A stretch of DNA of 64,000 nucleotides from Ignavibacteriota bacterium (GTDB lineage Bacteria; Bacteroidota; Ignavibacteria; Tepidaquicellales; OLB5), in NCBI GenBank assembly GCA_003820375.1, contig RPQH01000002.1:1-64000 (forward strand), given 5' to 3'. Below are positions 44,042 through 54,900 of the stretch, in pieces (position 1 is the stretch's first letter; each line of letters opens with the position of its first letter). Position numbers and translations under genes: made by a program. A model generated the notes under the pieces. That model made no database searches. It worked only from the letters and a program-made list of their open reading frames with translations, and was not told the origin of the DNA.

Positions 44042-44590
44042 TTGAACAATTTAACAAGTAAGTCAGATGAATTAAGAATACAAGAATTTAAAAAAAATGT
44101 TCACAATTATTCTTTATCTTTATTTGTCAAAGAGGAAAAAGAGATATCGAAAATATTATTACATAAATATGACTTTATACATAAGATAAAGGTTAATTGT
44201 GAAATGGATAATGTAATTGAGCTATATGTAAATAAATTAGATGAATATTCCAGGGTTGAAGATCTTTATAAGGTAATAAGCAGTTATTTTTATAGGAAAT
44301 ATAGAAATGACGAAGAAGATAAAGCATTTAATTATTTTGAAATATTTATTGCTATTGTTTTATTCGTTTATAAAAATAAGAATCAATTAATGCACAATTC
44401 TTTATTGATAAACAATTCCAATAAATTTAAGATTAGCCGCCAATTTTTACTGTTTTTAATAAGTGAGTTGAATTCAATGAATATGCCTGAATCTATTAGG
44501 ATTGACTTATCTAATCTTGAAAGATTCCTACCAATAAAAAATGATCAATTTCTAAATTATAATTTTATGGAGATTAACTTAAATATATAA
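44042..44590 (+). CDS. Hypothetical protein
   Basis: 182 residues from a TTG at 44042. Helical and charged, with one hydrophobic stretch (FNYFEIFIAIVLFVYKNKN, about residues 98-116). No family is recognised and no ribosome binding site is evident. It lies among decayed sequences, so it may be a real small gene or a remnant. Confidence 0.4.
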   Translation: MNNLTSKSDELRIQEFKKNVHNYSLSLFVKEEKEISKILLHKYDFIHKIKVNCEMDNVIELYVNKLDEYSRVEDLYKVISSYFYRKYRNDEEDKAFNYFEIFIAIVLFVYKNKNQLMHNSLLINNSNKFKISRQFLLFLISELNSMNMPESIRIDLSNLERFLPIKNDQFLNYNFMEINLNI

Positions 44591-45015
44591 TAATTTAAAC
44601 AATCTTATTGAATATTCCTGTTTAATTATAAAATTTAATAATTATATTTAGATATAAAAAAAGTAAAATACAACTGTGAATTTACACCGGTCTATAATTC
44701 AATATATAAATTCTACAACAATCATACATTACAGCAAAATAGTTAAAAGTCCTGTAGATAGTAAAATAATCAGAATTGTCTTGTAGAAAGAATATGTAAG
44801 ATATTTGAAAAACCAAGAGCCTCTTATTACCGATATCTAAGGAGCAATTAATATTGTAACTACAAGACAGATGTTGGATCTTGAGCTTGAATCAAAGATA
44901 AAACCAATCCATCAGAATAGTAAAACAACTTATAGGTTACCAAAATTCAGGGCAGAGTCAAGAACTCAGGGCTTAAATGTAAATAAGAAACAGATACACG
45001 AAGGATATAAAAATC

Positions 45016-45264
45016 GATATTACTGTTAGCGGCAGAATCCTTGAAGAATTTAAAGTTGAAATCAAAGATAACTGAAAAGGATTTGAAAACCCTGAAAAAG
45101 TTGTAAGATCAATTGGCAACTAAGATAAAAAGAACACTTCTCAGGTTAATGGTCAATTTGGATTTGGTATGTATTCGTTTTTAGCTGTAAGTGAGTTAAT
45201 GACGATTATGTCTTCTTATGATGGAAGAAGTATAAATACAATTACCCTGAAGATCTTTAGTTAA
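45016..45264 (+). pseudogene. GHKL/HATPase-type ATPase fragment with nonsense mutations
   Basis: One frame reads ITVSGRILEEFKVEIKDN-stop-KGFENPEKVVRSIGN-stop-DKKNTSQVNGQFGFGMYSFLA. The layout matches the ATP-binding boxes of the GHKL fold (DxGxG, then GxFGxGxxS) seen in MutL, Hsp90 and topoisomerase VI subunit B relatives. The G of the first box is replaced by TGA and a second in-frame TAA follows. In another frame, 44880-45000 reads MLDLELESKIKPIHQNSKTT with no recognisable match. It is a decayed fragment. Confidence 0.6.
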
Positions 45265-45269
45265 TATTA

Positions 45270-45772
45270 ATGGAAGCAAAGAATAGAGATATTAAACATT
45301 ATCATGCATTAATGATGTTCTTATTAATAGGTCAAAGACCGGGTGATGTTTTAGAGTTGCAAAATAGTGACATAGATTTTCATCGAATAGTTGTTTGTTT
45401 TAGGGTTTCTAAGACGTCAAGTGAGTTCAAATTCCCCATTTATAGCAAATTAGAGGGGTTTTTGAGCGACAAAATGAAATTGTCTGAGGGTTCTGATAAA
45501 GATGCTTATCTATTTCCAGGTCTAACTGATAGTGCAGTTGGTCAGGCTTTCAGGAAGATAAAAAAGCGCTTGGCTTAAACAGGTATCACTATTATACCCT
45601 AAAGACATTTCGTAAGAACTTTGCAACTGAGATGAGCAGGATGGGTATGACGATACAAGAAGTGCAGGCTTTGCAAGATCATAAAAGTACATCAACAACT
45701 TTGCGGTACTATGCAGAAGTGAGAGCAGATGAACTAAAGAATAAAATTGATAAGCTGCAAACAGGTAATTGA
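45270..45772 (+). pseudogene. Tyrosine recombinase (integrase) fragment, frameshifted
   Basis: 45270-45578 encodes HALMMFLLIGQRPGDVLEL, with the first catalytic Arg in GQRPGDVL and a Lys in VSKTSSEFKFPI. After a frameshift near 45575 the -1 frame continues with YTLKTFRKNFATEMSRMGM, then LQDHKSTSTTLRYYAE, giving the Arg, His and final Tyr boxes, and stops at 45772. The N-terminal DNA-binding half is missing. It should be inactive. It lies 100 bp before a partial tRNA-Pro, the usual place of an integrase near its attachment site. Confidence 0.8.
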
Positions 45773-45874
45773 ACAATGTTATAAAGCAAAATTGCTGACA
45801 TTTTGCTGACACAGATTTTAGAGAAAAAAGCCCGGAGAAAACCTTAATTTTGGGTTAAAATCGAAATAAATTTT

Positions 45875-45913
45875 CGGGGTCTGGCTCAGCCCGGTTAGAG
45901 CGCCTGGTTCGGG
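45875..45913 (+). pseudogene. 5' half of tRNA-Pro(CGG), attachment-site remnant
   Basis: The sequence folds as the first 39 positions of a tRNA: acceptor strand CGGGGTC, D arm GGCTCAGCCCGGTTAGAGC, anticodon stem CCTGG and loop TTCGGGA with anticodon CGG (Pro). After the anticodon loop the 3' stem (TGAGC) fails to pair at two positions and no T arm follows. Found directly downstream of an integrase fragment, it is most simply read as part of an attachment site. Confidence 0.6.
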
Positions 45914-46068
45914 ATGAGCTTAAAAAACCTCAAAAACAGCCCAAAATCCCCAAAAATCACTCTTATACCGCACCGAAAATCCTCATTTAAAGCGGAATTT
46001 TAAAGGGTGTTACTGACACTTTCACTGATACTTTTATTTGATTCATAACTTAATTAAGTTATAAAAAT

Positions 46069-46105
46069 AGAAAATCCTGCACAATTTATTATGCTGGATT
46101 TTCTA
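46069..46105 (-). terminator. Terminator of the minus-strand T9SS operon
   Basis: An AGAAAATCC-type arm pairs with GGATTTTCT, with an inner GCA/TGC pairing; on the minus strand the hairpin is followed by TATTTTTAT. It lies 69 nt beyond the last gene of the operon (stop at 46174). Confidence 0.65.
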
Positions 46106-46173
46106 TATATTCAGCTTATCATAAAATCTTATTTCATAATAATCAAACACATTAATAGAACGTAATGATATTA

Positions 46174-46971
46174 CTATTTTATTAATATCATTTTTTTAGT
46201 ATTAACAACATTTTCAGTTTCCAATTTATAAAAATATATCCCGCTTGCTTTTAAAGAAGCATCCCAATTGACTTCATAAACTCCTTCCAAAAGCATTTGA
46301 TTAACTAATATTTCAATTAACTTACAAGTTACATCAAATACTGATAGTTTTACAAAGCATTGATTTGGATTTGAGAATTTTATCTTCGTACTTGAGTTAA
46401 ATGGATTAGGATAATTCTGATGTAGACTAGTAACTTTCGGTATCAACTGTGAAATTTTTCTTATTCCAATAGCAAAATCATAATTTACTCTCATGTAAAG
46501 TTTATTTATAGCATTATTAGTTAAATTTATATCTCCACTGCCATACATGGAATCATTTACAACAATTCCGCCAAATAAATCATATAATCTTCCGGTAATT
46601 TTATTTGGTAAGTTCCAATGGATGTTAATTAAATTACCTGTTCCCCTTTGGAATTTAAGTTCATATAATTTAGAACCGGTATAAGAACTATTTCCTTGTC
46701 TATAGTCGCGGTTTAAACCCTGTCCAAACGGTAATTGCGGATTAAGATCTGTTCCAATAAAACGGCAATCAAATACACCGGTTGGTGGAGCAGGTGGCAA
46801 TTGGTATTCTCCTAGTATTGTATCAATACTATCAGTTGCAACAGAGTCCAGCCCAAAGTTTAAAGTATCTATGCCAACAGTTCCTCCATCACTTATTATT
46901 AACTGAAGATTTATAAGTTGTGCATAGATATTTACAGAAATAAATATTATTCCTAATGCAATTTTATACAA
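46174..46971 (-). CDS. T9SS cargo protein (short paralogue)
   Basis: 265 residues. Signal peptide (MYKIALGIIFISVNIYAQ), then a domain of about 155 residues with GIDTLNFGLDSVATDSID, LGEYQLPPAPPTGVFDCRF and FQRGTGNLINIHWNLP, ending in NNAINKLYMRVNY. A T9SS sorting domain follows (HQNYPNPFNSSTKIKF ... ASGIYFYKLETENVVNTKKM). The N-terminal domain is a close paralogue of the one in the next upstream gene (46990-48960), but without its FN3-like modules. It is the last gene of a three-gene minus-strand operon, 18 nt after its neighbour. Exported surface protein, role unknown. Confidence 0.8.
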   Translation of the reverse strand: MYKIALGIIFISVNIYAQLINLQLIISDGGTVGIDTLNFGLDSVATDSIDTILGEYQLPPAPPTGVFDCRFIGTDLNPQLPFGQGLNRDYRQGNSSYTGSKLYELKFQRGTGNLINIHWNLPNKITGRLYDLFGGIVVNDSMYGSGDINLTNNAINKLYMRVNYDFAIGIRKISQLIPKVTSLHQNYPNPFNSSTKIKFSNPNQCFVKLSVFDVTCKLIEILVNQMLLEGVYEVNWDASLKASGIYFYKLETENVVNTKKMILIK

Positions 46972-46989
46972 ATAATCTCTTTTGATATA

Positions 46990-48960
46990 TTATTTAAGTA
47001 AAATCATCCTTTTTATAGAAACATAATCACTTGACTCCAGCCTGTAAAAATAAATACCACTGCTTATTGAAGGTGCGTAAAATTCATATTCATATTTACC
47101 GGCGTGCATTTCTTCATTTATTAATGTCATTATTTCCCTTCCCATTATATCCCAAATTTTTAATGATACGAATGACTTCCTTGGTATATCAAAAGGAATT
47201 CTTGTAATGGGATTGAATGGATTTGGGTAATTATTATATAGCTTAAATTCTTTAGGTATTATATTCGATATTTGCTCTATCCCTTCATACTCAGTTTCAA
47301 AATGCCAGGTATTTGTCGTGGGACTGGTATTACAAGTATTTTTGCCGGTTACCCGCCAATAATACACAACATGATTTGCCAGTTTTCCGGACGGGACTGT
47401 GTAAAATGAATCTGTTACTGTAGCAGAATCTGTTATTACAGAAAAAGTACTGTCAGTTGATAATTGAACAAAATATCTTATAGCACCGGTTAATTTACTC
47501 CAAATTAAAGTTGGTGTTAATGGTTGGGCAATGGCACCATTAATAGGTTGAAATAGTACAGGTGGATTTGGCAAAATTACAGTTGTTGTAGTAAAACTTC
47601 TCGATGTTGACCATGAACTTCCGCCTGCATTCACTGACGCAGCATGCCAGTAGTACAACGTATTATTCAAAAGCTTTCCAACCGGGACTGTGTATTGAGA
47701 ATTTGTTATAGTTGCAGAATCTGCAATTGTAGCAAACGTAGGACTGGTAGATACTTCAACCCTATAGTTTATAGCACCTGTAGTATCTGCCCAATCCAGA
47801 AGCGGCGTTAAAGACACACACGCAGCACCATTTAATGGAAGTATCAATCTTGGTGCCGGCGGTGGATTTACTATTGTAGTAAATGACCATACTACTGAAG
47901 GTGAACTTGTGTTACAAGCATTTTTACCAAATACTCTCCAATAATAGGTTGTACCAATAGACAGCTTTCCTGCAGAAATTGTATACTGAGATAATGTAGT
48001 CGTTGCAGAATCAGCAATTGACGAAAATAAACTATCAACAGATATTTCGACTTTATAAGATATTGCCCCCGTAAGATTATTCCAATCCAGTAACGGAGTT
48101 AAAGAAATACCTGTTGAATCGTCTTTAGGTGTCAATAATTGTGGGACAGCCGAAAAGCTTACAGTTGTTGTAGTAAAACTCCTCGAAGATGACCATGAAC
48201 TGCCACCTACTCCCACAGATGCAGCATGCCAATAATACAATGTGTTGTTTAACAGTTTTCCGGATGGGATCGTGTACTGAGAATTTACTGAAGTTGCAGA
48301 ATCTGCAACTGTAGTAAATGCAGGGCTGGTAGATACCTCTACACGATAATACAAAGCACTTGTAGTATCTGCCCAATCAAGAAGCGGTGTTAAAGACACA
48401 CACACAGCACCATTTAATGGAAGTATCAATCTTGGTGCCGGCGGCGGCGGCGGAGCAAGATTATAATAAATTCTCATATACAATTTGTTGATTGCTCCAT
48501 TTGTAATATTAACATTACCATTTCCAACCATTGTATCGTTTACTATTACACCTCCAACTAAATCGGTTAACTTACCTGTAATACCTGAAGGTAAATTCCA
48601 TCTTAATGTTACAGAAGCCCCTGTTCCTTTTTGAAATTTCAGCTCATGCAGTCTATTGCCTACATAAATTGATGTACCTTGCCTGTAATCCAGGCTCATT
48701 CCCTGTCCCATTTGCGGAATAGAAATATCTTCACCTACAAACCTGCAATCGAAGATACCGGTTGGTGGAGGCGGGGGTAACTGATACTCACCTAAAGTAG
48801 CATCAATTCCATCTGTAGCAGCAGAATCCAGACCAAACCATAAAGTATCAACCCCTATTGAAGTATTATCTGTAATTATCAGTGAATTATTTACCACCTG
48901 TGAAAATAAACCGGAAATCAAAGATGATAAAAGTAAAGTTAATATTGTTAATGATTTCAT
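46990..48960 (-). CDS. T9SS cargo protein with four FN3-like modules
   Basis: 656 residues. Signal peptide (MKSLTILTLLLSSLISGLFSQ), then the same about 155-residue domain as in 46174-46971 (GVDTLWFGLDSAATDGIDAT; LGEYQLPPPPPTGIFDCRF). Four FN3-like modules follow ('LTPLLDWADTTSA..YRVEVSTSP...TYYW...'); modules one and three are near-identical. The T9SS sorting domain ends the protein (FKLYNNYPNPFNPITRIPF ... SSGIYFYRLESSDYVSIKRM). Probably a surface-anchored or secreted adhesin-like protein; the binding partner is unknown. Gaps of 26 and 18 nt to its neighbours show an operon. Confidence 0.85.
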   Translation of the reverse strand: MKSLTILTLLLSSLISGLFSQVVNNSLIITDNTSIGVDTLWFGLDSAATDGIDATLGEYQLPPPPPTGIFDCRFVGEDISIPQMGQGMSLDYRQGTSIYVGNRLHELKFQKGTGASVTLRWNLPSGITGKLTDLVGGVIVNDTMVGNGNVNITNGAINKLYMRIYYNLAPPPPPAPRLILPLNGAVCVSLTPLLDWADTTSALYYRVEVSTSPAFTTVADSATSVNSQYTIPSGKLLNNTLYYWHAASVGVGGSSWSSSRSFTTTTVSFSAVPQLLTPKDDSTGISLTPLLDWNNLTGAISYKVEISVDSLFSSIADSATTTLSQYTISAGKLSIGTTYYWRVFGKNACNTSSPSVVWSFTTIVNPPPAPRLILPLNGAACVSLTPLLDWADTTGAINYRVEVSTSPTFATIADSATITNSQYTVPVGKLLNNTLYYWHAASVNAGGSSWSTSRSFTTTTVILPNPPVLFQPINGAIAQPLTPTLIWSKLTGAIRYFVQLSTDSTFSVITDSATVTDSFYTVPSGKLANHVVYYWRVTGKNTCNTSPTTNTWHFETEYEGIEQISNIIPKEFKLYNNYPNPFNPITRIPFDIPRKSFVSLKIWDIMGREIMTLINEEMHAGKYEYEFYAPSISSGIYFYRLESSDYVSIKRMILLK

Positions 48961-48986
48961 TTGGTTACTCCAAAATTGTTAAAGAC

Positions 48987-51900
48987 TTATTTTATTAAAA
49001 GTAATTTTTTGACTTCCGAAAAACTTCCTGCCTGCATTCTGTAAAAATATACTCCTGAAGCAAAATCAACAGCATCAAGTCTGAAGTCATAAAATCCTGC
49101 ATCTTTAGTTTCATCTACCAATACTTTAACTTCCTGTCCTAATACATTATATAAGACAATTTTTACATTTGATTTTACCGGCACAGCATATTTAATTATA
49201 GTTTGTGAGTTAAAAGGATTTGGATAATTCTGTGATAAAGAAAATACTTTTGGAATCTCGATTTCAATAATCGAAAAACCGGTTAAAGGATCTTCAATAT
49301 AAACTTCTTTATTATCAATTAAGACAATATTTAATATATTACCTGTTACATTATCTTTCACTTTCATTGAAATATCATTCATATTATTTACCTTAAGCTT
49401 TACAGGAAATTGCAGTGATTGCATCACTAATTCATGCGACTTGGATTTTCCAAGTAATTCAACATATGTATCACTGTTGAATCTTAAATCCGGAATAGCT
49501 TCAGGCGGATTTGGCGGTAATATATAATTGTCTTTTGCAAATTCCTGCTTTGATAAATATACATTCAGAGTTTTACCGTTTTTATCTGTAATATTTATTG
49601 TAATCCATTTTGATTTATCATCGGTATTTTTAGCTTTATTAGTCTTTTTGTCACTTATGATAAACTTATCAGCAGTAACCGGAAGTACTAATGAACCTGT
49701 TTGCGTAACGTTAATCCAATAAGACCTGCCCGGCTTTAATGAATCGGAAATAACATATTGATTGCCATTAAACCAGAAGAAATTCGAGTTAATAATGCCG
49801 GGGGGATTTGATGTAATTGATGATACAGATACTGCATTGTGATAAGCAGATATCAGATTCCATCCCTGGAGAACAGGAATAAGGTTAGTTGTTACCGGTG
49901 TTCCTGAGATAGTTGAACTTCCGGAATTTATAAACTCTATCCAATACCCTCGCCCATTTATCAAATTGGTGTCCGGGATATAACCATTATTAAACCAATA
50001 AGCAGGAGGATTACATGCTGGGAATAAAGAACGTAATCCCATAAGAGATGCCTGAAGTGGAATTGAAGTTAAATTCCAGCCTGACATAAAAGGTATATTC
50101 TCATTATAAATTACTGGAGTAGAAAAATTCCATACAACTGACCATGGACTATTGTTTATTCCATCGGACGTTCTTACCTTCCAATAATAAGTAATAGCAT
50201 AATTAAGTTTACCTGCCGGTACTGTAAGTTGTGATATACCGATGCCTGAAGTATCAAGGATTAAAGGATTTGTGAATACGCTATCTGTATCTATTTGTAC
50301 ATGATAAGTATTGCTGTTGATATTAAATAAATCAATCCCCGTTTTAACTTTTATGCCGGATTCTAAAACCGCAGATTTATCATGAATTTTTGATTTATCC
50401 GGTAGTGAAATTGTTACGTCACTCCAATCAAGCAAAGGTGTTAATGTTTGTACTATAGAGTAATTTAACGGTGAAATTAGCTCAGGTGCGCTGATAGCAT
50501 TAAGGGTTGTAAAATCCCATATTGCAGACCAGGGTCCTGTGCCATTTGTATTAGTACCATTAACCCTCCAGTAATACAACGTTAACGAATTTAACTTTCC
50601 TGATGGAACAGTTACCTGTGATAATGCGGCTATTGATGTATCAAAAAATATATTTGTAAAGTTAGAATCACCGGCTATCATCACCCTGTAAGAATTTGCA
50701 CCGGTTACATCATTCCAATCCAATAAAGGAGTAAGTGGAACGTTTACTGAATTGTCAGCAGGTGAGATTAATGAAGGAGCTGCAAGGGTCGTTGTAAACT
50801 TCCACCAATTGCTGAATTGACCCCATCCTGATTCATTCTTTGCTTTTACACGCCAATAATATGTTGTTACTGTGTTTAATCCACTTAAAGATTTAACTGT
50901 ATCAGTTAAACTAGTATCGCGTATTAAGTTTGAAAATGAATTAGTGTCAGTTACAAGTTCAAACCAGTAGTTAGATATTGCTTTTATGTTACCCATATTT
51001 CTTGCAGGCATGTCTTTCTTGTTGGTGATGATATCATTGGCTGGAAATTTATCTTTTTTGTATGCTTTATAATTGCTTTGCAATATTTCACCTGCTTTAT
51101 ACCAGGAGAATAATAAATTTACAGGCTGATTCACAGAATTATTCTGCGGTTCAAATAACATCACCTGTAACGGATTACTTCCCGTTTTGAAATACCATAT
51201 GCTTGAGAATGGTCCCCACTCTGTCGTTTTAGCTGATGCTCTCCAATAATAAGTCGAATTATTATTTAATATTCCGGACTGCACTGTATATTGTGAAATC
51301 GTTGAACTGCTATCATCTATAAGTATTGAGTTAAAATGGGGGTCAGCTGAGATTTGAATTCTGTACTTAGCAGCACTTTCAATATCACCCCAATCAAAAG
51401 TTGGCGTTACTGAAATTCCATTTGCTCCATTTAAAGGATATATTAATACAGGAGGCGAAATTGAAGTGCCTGTTTTTAAAATAACGCCGCCATCTCCAAC
51501 AGCCCAGCAAATGTTTGGTGAAACAGCAAACGCTGCCCTTAACCCTGCTGTAGTCCCGCTTGAGTTAATAAACCAATTTGTACCTCCGTTTGTAGTAGAA
51601 ACAATTGAGCCGGATAAACCAACTGCCCATCCGGAATTTGCATTCAAAAAATAAGTTGATTTTAAACCGGCACCGGTAGTGCTATTTTGTGTAATAAACG
51701 AATTGCCTCCATTAGAGGTAAAAAGAATTATCCCGCTATTACCAACTATCCATCCCGTTAAAGAATCAATGAAGTTTGTACCATATAGATAGCTGCTTCC
51801 GGTTCCATTTATAATGGTGTTCCAATTTAAACCACCGTTAGTTGTCTTTGTAAGTGCTCCATGACTTGTTCCGTCATAGAACGATCCGCAAATATATCCA

Positions 51901-54900
51901 AATAATGATGAATGATTATTCGGGAAACAAATTTTCTCCAGAGTATTGGTTAGATTGTATACTTGAGTCCAATTTAAACCACCGTTTGAAGTTCTAAGTA
52001 TATACATATATTGAGCATATACTCCGGTTATAAAACCCGTTAAAGTATCAGTAAAAAATACAGAATTAAACCATGTAACACCTGGTGGAGGAGACATACT
52101 AAACCAATTTATACCTCCATTTGTAGTTTTTAATATAGTAGCGGATGTTCCGACAGTCCATCCGGTTGATGAATTGGCAAAATTTATATCATATAGCTGA
52201 ACTCCTACACCACTATTCTGTTGTATCCAGTTTATACCGCCATTAGTTGTATTTAAAATGATTCCATTGTCACCACATATCCACCCCGAATTGGCATCGG
52301 CAAAATAAATACTTCTTAAGTTTGAAGTGATTCCGCTGAATTGTGTATTCCAAATCATATTAGAAACTGTTGAGAATTTCCACCAATTGCTGAATTGTCC
52401 CCATCCAACCTCGTTCTTTGCTTTTACACGCCAGTAATAACATGCACTGTAATTTAAACCGTTAATTAGTTTTGTTGTATCGCTTAACGTACTATCTCTT
52501 ATTAATCCGGAAAATGTAATTGTATCGGTGACAAGTTCAAACCAGTAATTACTTATAGCATCCGGTTTATCATATTTTAGATTATTATTTTTTAATTCCT
52601 TAAAAGGATTTAATTCATTATTGATTTTCGATTTTTCAACCGGCATTAAAGTTGGAGTTGCTCCATACCAGCTAAAGTTTATGTTTACAGGCAACCCCGA
52701 AGAGTTATTTGGAGGACTATTCAAAATGACATGGTTTGGTACACCGAAAGTTCTAAAATGCCAGGGATTGCAGTAAGCACTCCACATTGTACTATTTCCT
52801 GCTTTAACTCTCCAATAATAAATAGTGGAATTAGAAAGGATACCTGATGGTATAGTAAACTGAGAAGCTGAATAAACGCTGTCATCGATTAGTGTTGTAT
52901 TAAATGTAGAATCATTTGATAACTGAACGCGGTATTTTGTAGCATTATATACATCGCTCCAATCTAAAATTGGTATCAATGGCAAAGCTGTTGTTCCATT
53001 TTCAGGTGATATTAAATCAGGTATTCCAATTTGAGAAGGATTACCGCCCGCATCTGTCTTAATAATGTTTGCACCTATTACAGCCCAGCCGGTTGTTGAA
53101 TCCGCAAAGTATAATTCATATGGAGGAGAAATGCTTGTACCTACCCATTGAATTGTCCAGTTAAGTCCACCATTAGTTGTACCCAATATTCCCGAGCTTA
53201 CCGGAGTAATATCACACGCAACCCATCCTGTATTATTATTTACAAATTTTACATCGCTGTAATTTCCATCAGGATTAAACGGATGGAGCTGTGTCCAATT
53301 TAAACCGCTGTTTGTGGTTTTATACATAACTCCTTCTCCCGCAACGTATCCTGTAGCTGTATCGGGAAAGCTTACACCGTAAAGGTTACCACTCAAAATA
53401 AATTTAGTCCATGAACCCCTGATATATCTGATAACTCTTCCACTGTTGCCTACACACCAACCCCATTCCGGGTTAGTAAATCTGATCCGGTTCAATTGAA
53501 CAGCATCATTATCCTGATATACTAGTTGAGCTATGGGGCCATCTCCCATTAAAATGGCAGATTTCATACTTTGATAAGGGTCAAATGTTTGAACGAGACC
53601 GCAAATCCAGGGTACTCCACCAGAATAAGTTACAGAATTAAAATTTGCAGAAATATATAAATCTAAAAACATATAGATATACCAGTTATAACCACCATCC
53701 CATGACATCCATTCTGCGGGAGGTGAATTATATATGCGAAGAAGCGTACCAGAATTCCCATTAAACCAAATTGATTTTGGCAATTCCAGTCCTGAATTAA
53801 CTACAAACCAGTTGCTGCCACCATTTGTTGTTTTTTTCATGTTGCCGCTGTTCGCAGCAGCCCATCCTGTTTGAGAATTTATAAAATTAATTGACCTGTA
53901 ATTATCATCTTGTGCCTGAATTACCCAGCCACTTTCCCAATATGGAGTTGTAATTAATTTCCACCACCCACTGAAAGAACTCCAACCGGACTGGTTCTTT
54001 GCTTTCACACGCCAATAATAAATTGCCGATAAATTAAGATTACTTATTACCTTTATTGTATCACTTAAGGTTGTATCCCTTATCAATCCTGAAAGAGTAA
54101 TAGTATCAGTTACTATTTCGAACCAATATGCAGTAATTGCATCTGCTCCATATTTTTGAGGATTTATAGAATTTTCTCTTAATAAATGAACAGTTGGGTC
54201 AAATTGAACAGACCGCTTTGAAAGATTTATTTCATTTGCTTTATACCATTTGAATGAAATATTGCTGGGTATAAGTATTGAATTATTTGGCGGGCTATAA
54301 AGTACAGCAGGCTGTGGTGGTCCAAAAGCTGTAGTAAATTTCCACCAAAGTGAGAATGGACCCCAGCCAGCTTCATTCCAGGCTTTTACCCGCCAGAAAT
54401 ATGTTGTCCCTAAATTCAATCCATTTAAAAACTTTGTTGAATCACTGAGAGTAGTATCTCTAACAAGATTCTGCATAGTAACAGTATCAGATACAAGTTC
54501 AAACCAGTATCCACTTATGGCATCAATATCACTTTTGGGTTTAAAAACTTTACTGATTATTGAACTCTCATCAGTTTGATTATCATTTTTGTCAAACTTC
54601 ATCAAAGTTTGTAATGCTTTATACCACGTGAATGTTAGGTTAGTAGGCTGTTCTGTTGAGTTGTTTGCAGGATTGTATAAATTAACTTGTAAGGGAAGTC
54701 CGAATGTTCTGAAATTCCAGGTTGAGGAATAAAGGCTCCAGCCTGTTCCATTTCTTCCCGAAATTCTCCAATAATAGTTTGTGTAAAATGAGAGAATTCC
54801 TGTTGGAATAGTATCTTGTGATAAAGAAGAACTACTATCATCAAATATTATAGAACTGAAATTTTCAACAGTTGATAATTGAACTCTATATTTATAGACT

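Noticed and set aside
45875-45960. Intact tRNA-Pro gene
   Set aside because: The 3' anticodon stem does not pair and no T arm or acceptor strand follows.
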